Source: Candidatus Roseilinea sp. (lineage in GTDB: Bacteria; Chloroflexota; Anaerolineae; J036; Brachytrichaceae). From it: a stretch of 64,000 nt of DNA. Within the stretch, counting starts at the first letter, position 1; each line of letters begins with the position of its first letter. This document shows, in pieces, positions 1 through 7,615 of this stretch. The notes under the pieces are model-generated. The model had not been told where the DNA came from, did no database searches, and was given only the letters and a program-made list of their open reading frames with translations. The stretch spans positions 806,001 through 870,000 of the forward strand of contig AP024676.1 of the NCBI GenBank assembly GCA_025998955.1. Direction: 5' to 3'. The position numbers and the translations under genes were made by a program.

Positions 1-2
1 GC

Positions 3-344
3 GTTGTGAAATATTTGCAGGATAGGGTAGACGAAGGCACTGCCTTCGTCTACCCTGAGTTGAGGCAGGTCATCGAGCCGCAAGACCTCCCTCATCGGCG
101 CAACTGGCGCTACAAGGTCTGGCAGCAGGGCGCCGGCTATGACTTCAACGCTTACACCCCGGCCAAACTGAGCCAAAAAGTCGCCTACATTCACGCCAAT
201 CCCGTCCGAGCCGGGCTGGCCTCCACGCCGCAGGCCTATCCCTGGTCCAGCGCGGCCAATTATGCGGCTGGTGGGGTGGGCGAAAGCATTGCCTTCGCCC
301 ACCCTCATCCTGTGCAAATCACCCCCTACACGGAGATGCTGTGA
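3..344 (+). pseudogene. C-terminal remnant of REP-associated (Y1/IS200-like) transposase
   Basis: The open frame enters from the window edge. It ends with the typical tail of REP-associated tyrosine transposases: a W-Q-Q-G-A-G-Y-D segment, then [11 protein letters not shown], then YPWSSAANY. The catalytic HUH and tyrosine region is not in the window, so completeness upstream cannot be judged. Residues encoded at about 24-56 come from a perfect palindrome and do not look like family sequence, which suggests a REP element sits inside the frame. The stop codon overlaps the ATG of the following csx15-like gene (TGATG), so the remnant abuts the cas operon directly. I infer a decayed or interrupted copy; an intact gene with an unusual insertion is the alternative. 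Confidence 0.65.
24..56. repeat. REP-like perfect palindrome (16-bp arms)
   Basis: Arms 24-39 and 41-56 are exact reverse complements around a single centre base. The core GACGAAGGCA / TGCCTTCGTC recurs, with one arm mismatch, in the hairpin at 54548-54580, which suggests a dispersed REP family. Confidence 0.8.
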
Positions 345-748
345 TGATCCTTCTCAACTTCGCTCACCCCCTCACGCCCAATCACCTCGAGCAGGTGGAG
401 GCGCTGGTCGGCCAGAAGATCGAGCGCGTGGTGGAAGTGCATAGCCAGATTGACCCGCAGCAACCGCTGGCGCCGCAGGTGACGGCCATGGCCGACGCCG
501 CCGAACTCACCGCGCAGCAGTGGCAGAACGCGCCGATCCTGGTCAACCTGCCGTCGCTGAACTACAGCGCGGCCCTGCTCGTTGCCGAGCTGCACGGGCG
601 GATGGGCTACTTCCCGCCTTGCCTGCGCCTGCGACCGGTCAAGGATGCGCTGCCGCCGCGCTTCGAGGTGGCGGAGGTGCTGAACCTGCAGGCGGCGCGC
701 GATGCCGCGCGCGCCTGGCGCGACCAATCTCCTGCAACTGGAGGCTGA
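344..748 (+). CDS. csx15: Csx15-like CRISPR accessory protein
   Basis: A 134-residue protein opening [11 protein letters not shown] and carrying [11 protein letters not shown] and LRLRP. From memory this matches the Csx15 group, a small Rossmann-like CRISPR accessory family that has been proposed to include ring nucleases degrading cyclic oligoadenylate. The ATG at 344 is preferred over the GTG at 341: it gives the family-like N-terminus, and a GGAG lies 8-10 nt upstream. It overlaps the transposase stop by one base and ends 3 nt before cas8b1, so it heads the operon. No type III effector (Cas10) is in the window, so a ring-nuclease role in this type I locus is unexplained. The family assignment needs a profile search. 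Confidence 0.55.
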   Translation: MILLNFAHPLTPNHLEQVEALVGQKIERVVEVHSQIDPQQPLAPQVTAMADAAELTAQQWQNAPILVNLPSLNYSAALLVAELHGRMGYFPPCLRLRPVKDALPPRFEVAEVLNLQAARDAARAWRDQSPATGG

Positions 749-751
749 AGC

Positions 752-2242
752 ATGATGCAATGGACCGGTGACCCCTACGTTGACGTTGGCCTGGCAACCA
801 TCCTCGCTTTTCGCAACAAGGAGGATCCGGCGCAGCTCACCGACGACGACCTGCGCGCTATGGCCGAATGGATCGCGGAGAACTACGCACGGAATCCGCT
901 CAAATCCTTCCTGACCGTCGCCTTCACCAGCAACGCCTGGTTCGCCCAGCCCTCCTTCACGCCTGAGAAACGCGAAGAGCGCGGCAAGGTGCATCTTTTT
1001 GCCTGGCAACAAGCCTCTTCCGGCACCGAACGCTGTGTGTTCACCGGCCTGCCGTCGGCTGCGGTGCCACTCTCGGACAAGCTGGCGCCCGGCCGCGCCG
1101 CGCGGGCTCAGATCCCACTCACCCAGGGCGACGAAGACATCAACTTCTATCCCAACGGCGACTCCGGCTTGGCCATCTCGGGCCAGGCGCTGCTGTGCCT
1201 GCAAGCCTTCCCGCTCGGCTGCGCTAAGCTGAGCGGCCGGCTGCTAGCCGTTCATGCTTCGCAGCCGGCCGTCACGTTGGCCTTCGCGCGCGAGTTCCTC
1301 GCCATCAATCGCAAAAACATCGCGCTTGCCCAGCAAGCCGGCGAGACCAAACTCCCCGAAACCCGCTATGGCATCGGCACGCTGCTGGTGGACACGCTGA
1401 TGAAGATCATCGCAGAGAGCCGCTACTTGGCCGACGATAGCGCGCCGTTCTCGATCATCGCGTATCACCTGACCAACGGCCAAACGCCGGAGATCGCCAT
1501 CTACCACCTGCCGCTCGGCGTGACCGGCTTTCTGCGCCTGGCGCGCACGCCACGCTATAGCGCGGCGTGGGGGCGCATCGCGCAAGCGGCCCTGCCGCGC
1601 CAAGCCGAGGATGATGGCGCCGCCGGCAACCGCAAGCGCTTGGCCAAAGCGAAGGGCGCAACAGCCAAGCCAACCATCCAACGCAATCCGCTCTACGAAG
1701 ACCTGCTGAGCTTGCCTGAAGAAGCCCCGCGCTTCTTGCGCCGCTATCTGTTGCGCGACGCGCTGCACCAGGCCAAATCGCTGACCGCCACCCAATCTGA
1801 TGCCGCCGTCCCTGCGGCCGGTTCGGCGTCGTGGGACTTGACCGAATTGTTCTTAAAGGAGGTGATGAGCATGGATAAAACACGCATCGAGCACATCCGC
1901 GCGCTGGGTGACCGGCTGGCGGACTACGTCGCGGCGGAGAACGACCGGCGCTTCTTCCGCGCGTTCTATAGCGAGCAAAACTACGCGCTGCTGCGCAACG
2001 CGCTGCTGAAGGCCAACACCAATGCCGTTCGCCGCGGCAAGCCCCCGCTGATCACCTTTGACCAGTTCATCGAGGTATTCGAAGAAGGCGAAGACATCGC
2101 ATACAAGGACTGGAAGCTGGCCCGCGACTTGGTGCTGATCCGCATGATCGAGCGCCTGGCGGCCTGGCTGTCCGATAACGCCGATGCGCTCCCGGAGCCA
2201 TCTGCGGATGGTTCGAGCCTGCCTGAAGATGAACAAACGTAA
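752..2242 (+). CDS. cas8b1: Type I-B Cascade large subunit Cas8b1/Cst1
   Basis: A 496-residue large subunit of the type I-B surveillance complex, expected to recognise the PAM and recruit Cas3. The start MMQWTGDPYVDVGLATILAF matches the Cst1 opening (W-T-G-x-P-x-V-D-x-G). The C-terminal 123 residues are helical and charged and correspond to a small-subunit (Cas11) domain with its own internal ribosome site. A GGAGG at 740-744 lies 7 nt before the start. cas7 follows after a 70-nt gap that has its own GGAGG. Length is normal for the family. The Cas8 class fits the Cst2/DevR-type Cas7 and Cas5 downstream. Confidence 0.85.
   Translation: MMQWTGDPYVDVGLATILAFRNKEDPAQLTDDDLRAMAEWIAENYARNPLKSFLTVAFTSNAWFAQPSFTPEKREERGKVHLFAWQQASSGTERCVFTGLPSAAVPLSDKLAPGRAARAQIPLTQGDEDINFYPNGDSGLAISGQALLCLQAFPLGCAKLSGRLLAVHASQPAVTLAFAREFLAINRKNIALAQQAGETKLPETRYGIGTLLVDTLMKIIAESRYLADDSAPFSIIAYHLTNGQTPEIAIYHLPLGVTGFLRLARTPRYSAAWGRIAQAALPRQAEDDGAAGNRKRLAKAKGATAKPTIQRNPLYEDLLSLPEEAPRFLRRYLLRDALHQAKSLTATQSDAAVPAAGSASWDLTELFLKEVMSMDKTRIEHIRALGDRLADYVAAENDRRFFRAFYSEQNYALLRNALLKANTNAVRRGKPPLITFDQFIEVFEEGEDIAYKDWKLARDLVLIRMIERLAAWLSDNADALPEPSADGSSLPEDEQT
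1855..1865 (+). promoter_or_regulatory. Internal Shine-Dalgarno for nested cas11b
   Basis: AAAGGAGGTGA inside cas8b1 is a near-complete match to the 16S anti-SD. It is 8 nt (GGAGG to ATG) upstream of an in-frame ATG at 1871. No other gene start in the window has a comparably strong site at a better distance. Confidence 0.85.
1871..2242 (+). CDS. cas11b: Cas11b small subunit from internal start within cas8b1
   Basis: In-frame internal translation from ATG 1871 gives a 123-residue, mostly helical protein starting MDKTRIEHIRALGD and ending in an acidic tail. A strong ribosome binding site (1855-1865) at optimal spacing supports independent translation. Published work on type I-B, I-C and I-D systems showed that Cas11 small subunits are made from internal starts in the large-subunit gene and form part of the Cascade belly. 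What is seen here is the RBS, the in-frame start and a helical C-terminal product; the stoichiometric role is inferred. A second ATG at 1865 overlaps the SD and is less likely. Confidence 0.78.
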   Translation: MDKTRIEHIRALGDRLADYVAAENDRRFFRAFYSEQNYALLRNALLKANTNAVRRGKPPLITFDQFIEVFEEGEDIAYKDWKLARDLVLIRMIERLAAWLSDNADALPEPSADGSSLPEDEQT

Positions 2243-2312
2243 CTGCCCGTTCCCGATTTGCAGCTTGTGACGCACAACACGCGTAGCCCGCAACAATGGA
2301 GGACTTGAAACT

Positions 2313-3401
2313 ATGGCTTTCGTCACCGGATTACTTCTGATTGACGCGCCTGCCTCGGCCTTGAACAACCTGGGTCAGATCGAGGGCGAGCGCTACGAAA
2401 ACGCCAGCGGCGTGAAGCACATCAAGACGCGCGAAGGCAACTATCCCTACGTCTCGGCGCAGGCCTTCCGCTATTGGTTGCGCACTACGCTGAGCGCCTA
2501 TGTGCCGGGTTGGGTGGCCGCGCCGGTGTATCGCGAGGAGAAGGTGGCCTACACCGACGCCAACCCAATCGCCTATTGGGACGATGACCTGTTCGGCTAT
2601 ATGCGCGCGCCCTCCAAGAGAGAGTCGGCCAGGGCAGGGCGCGAGGCCGATGCGGCGCTCGCCACTGCTACGCCGACGAGCGAGACCGTTACCCGCGCTG
2701 CGCCCTTTCGGGTGAGCACGCTGGTCTCCCTTGCGCCGGTCACGCTCACCATGGACTACGGCACCATGACGCGCATCGAGGGCAACCCGGTGCCGCACGA
2801 GCACCAGTTCTATCGCGCCACGCTAAAGGGCTTGTTCTCGCTTAACCTGCGCGCCTCCGGCGTGTTCTCCTACGTCAACCGCACCGGCTTTCGCAACCTC
2901 GATGACGCGCGCATCGAGTTAGCAAAACAGCAAGGCCTCGAGCATCTGGCAGCGGAGAAAGCGTATCGCTTGCCGCTATCACAGCGCGTCGCGCGGGTGG
3001 CAGCCCTCTTCGAGGGCATGGCGAATCTGGAGGGCGGCGCCAAGCTGACCCTGCACTACACTGACGTGTCGCCTGCGCTGGTCATCTTGGCCGTGACGAA
3101 GGGCGGCAACCACATCTTCGCGCACGTCGTCGGCGCCGATGAGCGTGGCAAACCCAAGATCAAGGCCGACGCGCTGGCCGAGGTGCTCACGGTGTTCAGA
3201 GACCAGATTTTGTCGCCGGTGTACGTCGGCTGGGTCATGGGTTATCTGGACGACCAGCGCGCGGCGTTCGAGCAGGCGCTCGGCAAAGAGGGGGCGCTCC
3301 ATTCGTTTGCCGACCGAATCACGATCTCACACCCGCGCCAGGCCTTCCAGGCGATGGCCGCCGCGTTGCGCGAGGATGCCAACCGGGGCTGGTTGGATTA
3401 G
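2313..3401 (+). CDS. cas7: Type I-B Cascade backbone Cas7 (Cst2/DevR family)
   Basis: A 362-residue RAMP protein forming the crRNA-binding backbone of Cascade. Diagnostic segments are the N-terminal RRM-like strand MAFVTGLLLIDAPASALNN, the KTREGNYPYVSAQAFRYWLR region, DDLFGYM, and PVPHEHQFYRATLKGLFSLN in the middle. A short Ala/Thr/Arg-rich stretch near residues 97-122 lies between DDLFGYM and the RVSTL strand and is probably a loop. A GGAGG about 11 nt upstream of ATG 2313 supports the start. It sits between cas8b1 and cas5 on the same strand, the usual order for this subtype. Confidence 0.93.
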   Translation: MAFVTGLLLIDAPASALNNLGQIEGERYENASGVKHIKTREGNYPYVSAQAFRYWLRTTLSAYVPGWVAAPVYREEKVAYTDANPIAYWDDDLFGYMRAPSKRESARAGREADAALATATPTSETVTRAAPFRVSTLVSLAPVTLTMDYGTMTRIEGNPVPHEHQFYRATLKGLFSLNLRASGVFSYVNRTGFRNLDDARIELAKQQGLEHLAAEKAYRLPLSQRVARVAALFEGMANLEGGAKLTLHYTDVSPALVILAVTKGGNHIFAHVVGADERGKPKIKADALAEVLTVFRDQILSPVYVGWVMGYLDDQRAAFEQALGKEGALHSFADRITISHPRQAFQAMAAALREDANRGWLD

Positions 3402-3446
3402 CTCGCGCGGTCAGATCAGCGGTCCGACTGCTGCTTCCAGTTCACG

Positions 3447-4163
3447 ATGCGCGTTTTGAAGATCATCCTCGAAGGCGTCACCACGTCCTTCCGCTACCCG
3501 AACTTCATGCTGGGCGTGCAACCGAGCTACGAGATGCCGCCACCGGCCACGATCTATGGGCACATCTGCAGCGCGCTAGGTGAATGGGTGAATCCGGCAG
3601 ACATTCAATTCGCCTATCGCTTCACCTTTGAGCGCAAGCTGAGAGACCTGGAACACATCCATGTGCTTGCGCCGTCCGGCGGCAGACTGCCGGGCACGCG
3701 CATGCCGAAAGTGCTGGAGGGCAACGTCAATCCTTTCTGGCGCGAAGTGCTCTTTCAGCCGCGCCTGACGCTCTACTTGAACAAGCCGGAGTGGGAAGCC
3801 GCCTTTCGCAGCCCGCGCTATCCTGTCGTGCTTGGTCGGTCGCAAGACCTGTGCGGCTATACCGACGTGCGCGTGATCGAACTCGTCGAACGCGGCGCGG
3901 CTTACTTCGAGCACACGCTCATCCCGTTCGATCATCCCTGGAAGACGGCGAAGGGCGTGGTGGTGACGATGCCGCGGCTGCTCGACTATGCCAACAACCG
4001 CCGGCCGACCTTCGCCCGCTACATCATCCTGCGGCAGCGCGTCGCCAGCGACGACGATAGCGTGCTTTACTTCGGACCGCCCCCACAGACGTACTGGGTT
4101 GACCCGGAATCTCCGGAATCGGCCGGCAAGCAAATGGGGTTGGTCTTTCACACGTTGGCGTGA
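3447..4163 (+). CDS. cas5: Type I-B Cascade subunit Cas5
   Basis: A 238-residue Cas5 RAMP protein that caps the 5' handle of the crRNA. Its N-terminus MRVLKIILEGVTTSFRYPNF is the Cas5 beta-strand plus the loop that contacts the handle; PPPATIYGHICSALGEW is the conserved helix of the family. The C-terminus is glycine-rich. The stop codon overlaps the GTG start of cas3 (GTGA), which indicates translational coupling. Confidence 0.9.
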   Translation: MRVLKIILEGVTTSFRYPNFMLGVQPSYEMPPPATIYGHICSALGEWVNPADIQFAYRFTFERKLRDLEHIHVLAPSGGRLPGTRMPKVLEGNVNPFWREVLFQPRLTLYLNKPEWEAAFRSPRYPVVLGRSQDLCGYTDVRVIELVERGAAYFEHTLIPFDHPWKTAKGVVVTMPRLLDYANNRRPTFARYIILRQRVASDDDSVLYFGPPPQTYWVDPESPESAGKQMGLVFHTLA

Positions 4164-6526
4164 TCGTCATGAGTGCCCCTCAGCCTTGGCCCGACGCGTT
4201 GGATGACATCTGGGCGAAAAGCCCCGCCTCCGGCGAAGCGCGCGGCGAGACACTGGCCGAGCATACCTGGCAGGTGTTGCAGCGCCTGGGCGATCTGCGC
4301 CGGCTTCGGCCGTCGCTCGATCAGTCGCTCGGTGAGCCGGAACTCTGGTCGCGCTTGTTCTGGGCCTGCTTGTTGCATGACCTGGGCAAATGCGCGCCGG
4401 GCTTCCAGCATAAGCTGCGACCTGGGATGCGCGACTCGGCCCTGGCCAAAGCCTGGGCCTCGCACCATCACGAAGTCATGTCACTGGCCTTCGTGGACTG
4501 GGTCTTCCCCGGTTCGTCTGAAGCGCGTAACTGGGTCATTGCGGGCATTGCCTCGCACCATCGTGATCACGACGTCATCGAGCAGGCGTATCCGCTCGAA
4601 GCCGAGCCCCAACTTCGGGAAATCATCGCTTCGATTCAGGCGGATGTGGTCGGGCGAATTTACGACTGGCTGAGCGCATGCGCCGAGCCGTGGGCCGGCG
4701 CGCTGGGCATTCATATCGCCCCGACCGCGCCGGTCATGCCCAAGCCGGACGCCGTGAAGCACGTGACTCGATCCGGCGCGCCGGCCATCCTGCGCGCGTT
4801 GAAGGACTACACCTGTTGGTCGCGCGCGCTCGATCCCCGGTGGCAGCCGACGACGGCTCAGTTGCTCTTGCGCGGCCTGATCACTCAGTCCGATCACACC
4901 GCGTCGGCCCGTGCCGGCGTCATCCGGGGGCTAAGCTGCACAGCGGATGGGCTGCGCCAGAAGTGGTCGCACATCGCGCAATACAACGCCCACCAGGAGC
5001 ATTCGGCTCGGGTCACCGGCTCGGCCTTGCTCGTCGCGCCCACCGGCAGCGGCAAGACCGAGGCCGCGCTGTTGTGGGCTTCGGCGCAGCGTGGCGCGCC
5101 GCGGCTGTTCTACGCGCTGCCGTATCAGGCCAGCATGAACGCGATGTGGCGCCGGCTGTGCAGTGCGTTTGAACCGCGCGATGTGCAGTTGCAGCATGGG
5201 CGCGCCCTCCTAGCGCTCTACCGCTTGCTGATGGAGGCCGAGCCAGATCCGGCAAAGGCAGCGCGGCAGGCGCGCTGGCGGCGCAACCTGGTTCGGCTGC
5301 ACCATGCGCCGGTGCAAGTGTTCAGCCCCTACCAAATGCTGAAGGCCATGTTCCGGCTAAAGGGCTATGAGGGAATGCTGACCGACTTCTACGGTGCCGC
5401 CTTCATCTTCGACGAGGTGCACGCCTATGAGCCAGGCCGGCTGGCCATGATCGTCGAGACGATGCGTCATCTGCGCGAACACTACGCGGCGAGGTTCTTC
5501 GTCATGTCGGCCACCTTTCCCACTCTCATCCGCGACAAGCTGGAAGATGCGCTGGGCAATCCCGCCTTCATCCAAGCTGCCCCCGCGCTCTACCGGGATT
5601 ACTGCCGGCATCGCCTCCATGTGGTTGAGGGCGACCTGCTCGACTCGCAGCACTGGCTTTGCATCGTGCAGGCAGCCCGGGAGGGAAATTCGGTGCTAGT
5701 GTGCGTGAACACCGTGGCCCGCGCTCAAGAAGCCTTCCGCCGCATGCGCAGCGACCTGCCGGAGGCGCAGGTCATCTTGCTGCACGGTCGCTTCAACATG
5801 CGCGATCGCAGCGCGCGCGAGCGGCGCATTCGCCTTGCGGTCGGCGCGCACAACGCGCAGCGCCGGCCGGTCGTGCTGATCGCTACCCAGGTCGTCGAGG
5901 TCAGCCTGGATATTGATCTGGACATCCTTTTTACCGATCCGGCACCGCTGGAAGCCTTGGTGCAGCGTTTCGGTCGCATCAACCGTCGTCGGCGCATTCG
6001 CCCGACCGCCCCGGTGTATGTGTTTGCCCAGCCGGTGGTGAATGGGCGGCCCTATGCCGCGCCGCTAGTGGACGCCGCGTTGTGCGTCTTGCGGCGCGAG
6101 CATGGCAACGACATCCCCGAAGATCGCATCGGCGCCTGGCTGGACGAAATCTACGTCGGAGAGATTCGCAATGGTTGGCTGAAGGCATACGAAGGCGCCA
6201 GAGCCGAGTTCCTGGCCGCGTGCGTGCAAACGCTGCGCCCGTTTCGGGGCGATGACGCCATCGAGGAGAGGTTCTATGAGGCCTTCGATGGTGTGGAGGT
6301 ATTGCCGCAATCGCTGGCCGATGAATATGCCGAGTTCAGGGAAACGCGCCCCGTCCTGGCGCAGGAATTGTTCGTGCCCATCCGCTATGGGCAATTGATT
6401 CAGATCGAACGCGCGGGCCGCCTGAAGCGCCGAGCGCACCCGACGATTGTGGATGTGCCGTACTTCGGCGGCGAAGACGGCATCGGCCTCGACCTGAGCG
6501 CCCTGCGCGCCAAACCGTCGCCTTAA
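4160..6526 (+). CDS. cas3: CRISPR nuclease-helicase Cas3 (HD + DExH)
   Basis: A 788-residue single-chain Cas3 that nicks and degrades target DNA after Cascade recognition. The N-terminal HD nuclease shows EHTW (about residue 34), HDLGK (about 73) and SHHHE/SHHRDHD motifs as metal ligands. The helicase shows Walker A APTGSGKTE (about 293), DEVH (about 417), SATFP (about 450) and QRFGRINRR (about 600). The GTG at 4160 overlaps the cas5 stop; an in-frame ATG at 4169 is the alternative start. All catalytic motifs look intact, so interference should be functional. Confidence 0.95.
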   Translation: MIVMSAPQPWPDALDDIWAKSPASGEARGETLAEHTWQVLQRLGDLRRLRPSLDQSLGEPELWSRLFWACLLHDLGKCAPGFQHKLRPGMRDSALAKAWASHHHEVMSLAFVDWVFPGSSEARNWVIAGIASHHRDHDVIEQAYPLEAEPQLREIIASIQADVVGRIYDWLSACAEPWAGALGIHIAPTAPVMPKPDAVKHVTRSGAPAILRALKDYTCWSRALDPRWQPTTAQLLLRGLITQSDHTASARAGVIRGLSCTADGLRQKWSHIAQYNAHQEHSARVTGSALLVAPTGSGKTEAALLWASAQRGAPRLFYALPYQASMNAMWRRLCSAFEPRDVQLQHGRALLALYRLLMEAEPDPAKAARQARWRRNLVRLHHAPVQVFSPYQMLKAMFRLKGYEGMLTDFYGAAFIFDEVHAYEPGRLAMIVETMRHLREHYAARFFVMSATFPTLIRDKLEDALGNPAFIQAAPALYRDYCRHRLHVVEGDLLDSQHWLCIVQAAREGNSVLVCVNTVARAQEAFRRMRSDLPEAQVILLHGRFNMRDRSARERRIRLAVGAHNAQRRPVVLIATQVVEVSLDIDLDILFTDPAPLEALVQRFGRINRRRRIRPTAPVYVFAQPVVNGRPYAAPLVDAALCVLRREHGNDIPEDRIGAWLDEIYVGEIRNGWLKAYEGARAEFLAACVQTLRPFRGDDAIEERFYEAFDGVEVLPQSLADEYAEFRETRPVLAQELFVPIRYGQLIQIERAGRLKRRAHPTIVDVPYFGGEDGIGLDLSALRAKPSP

Positions 6527-6547
6527 CATCCCCCGTGGACTCTTGCG

Positions 6548-7615
6548 ATGACCACCCAACCGCCAACTCATCCCGCTCCGCTCACCGCCCACCAGCTCTT
6601 CTTCGACCTAGAGGTGGTGGAACCGATTCACCTGCATGCCCACAACGGCAGCGCGCTGCGCGGCATGCTCTACCGCGCCGTGGTCGAGCTGGCCGACGGT
6701 GACTGCCGCAGCCCCGATCTCCGCTTCGTCTCCGACCCCATCATCCGCCGCCTGTTGGCCACCCTGGACGAAGACAACCCGCGCGGCCAGGACGTGCCCC
6801 GCCCCTATGTGATCGAGCCGCCGCAGCTCCCTCTCTTGTCGCGAGAGCGCCAGGGCGAAGGTCGTATCCTCACCCCAGGCCAAACTCTTACTTTCGGCCT
6901 CACCTTGTTCGGCAATGCAATCGAAGCCTTCTCCGTGCTGGTGATGGCCGTGAAGCACGCCGAGGCGCGTGGGTTGGGCCGCTTCTTCCCCTCGCCTCAA
7001 TCCTTCTCCCGGGAGCAAAGAGATGGAGCGCGCGGCCGCTTCCGCCTGCTGCGCGCCTTCGCCCAGAACCCGCTCACCCGCACCACGCAGGAATTGCTCG
7101 CCCCCGGCGAGCGCTGGGTCGTCACCCCACAGGTATGCATCACCCACGACGACGTGGTGCGCCAGGCCGCGCTCGATGCCGAAACACGTCCCAACCGCCT
7201 GCGCATCCACTTCCATACGCCGATGACCCTCAAAGCGCGCGGCGAGACGATCTCATCGCCGGACTTCAGCGTGCTCATCCATCGGTTGATCGAGCGCCTC
7301 GCCCAGCTGAGCGCGACCTACGGCCATGGATTGCTGCCCTGCCTCCCGCCGGACCGCTCCGCGCGTAATGCGCTACTCGCCAAAGCCGACGCCGTGCAAC
7401 TCGTCGCCGACCATACCCGCTGGGCCGTCGTGCGTGGCCACAGCGACCGCACCCGCGCCTCCACCAACCTCAGCGGCTTCATCGGCGTCGCCGACTTCGC
7501 CGGCGACTTCACCCCATTCTTCCCCATCCTCCGCTGGGGCGAGTTCAGCCACGCCGGCAACCACGCCGTCAAAGGCAACGGCCTCTTCCGCATTCAGGTA
7601 CTAGATGAGCGGTGA
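6548..7615 (+). CDS. cas6: pre-crRNA endoribonuclease Cas6
   Basis: A 355-residue RAMP endoribonuclease expected to cut the repeat 8 nt before its 3' end, leaving an ACTGAAAC 5' handle. The C-terminal half has the family pattern: GFIGVADF, then PILRWGEFSHAGNHAVKGNGLFRI, the glycine-rich loop being diagnostic. The catalytic histidine cannot be assigned with certainty. It overlaps the cas1 start by 11 nt. The position between cas3 and cas1 differs from loci where cas6 leads the operon. Confidence 0.87.
   Translation: MTTQPPTHPAPLTAHQLFFDLEVVEPIHLHAHNGSALRGMLYRAVVELADGDCRSPDLRFVSDPIIRRLLATLDEDNPRGQDVPRPYVIEPPQLPLLSRERQGEGRILTPGQTLTFGLTLFGNAIEAFSVLVMAVKHAEARGLGRFFPSPQSFSREQRDGARGRFRLLRAFAQNPLTRTTQELLAPGERWVVTPQVCITHDDVVRQAALDAETRPNRLRIHFHTPMTLKARGETISSPDFSVLIHRLIERLAQLSATYGHGLLPCLPPDRSARNALLAKADAVQLVADHTRWAVVRGHSDRTRASTNLSGFIGVADFAGDFTPFFPILRWGEFSHAGNHAVKGNGLFRIQVLDER

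Noticed and set aside
326-1204. Long minus-strand frame opposite the csx15-like and cas8b1 genes
   Set aside because: A shadow of GC-rich coding DNA; Arg/Ala-rich without recognisable domains and no ribosome site.
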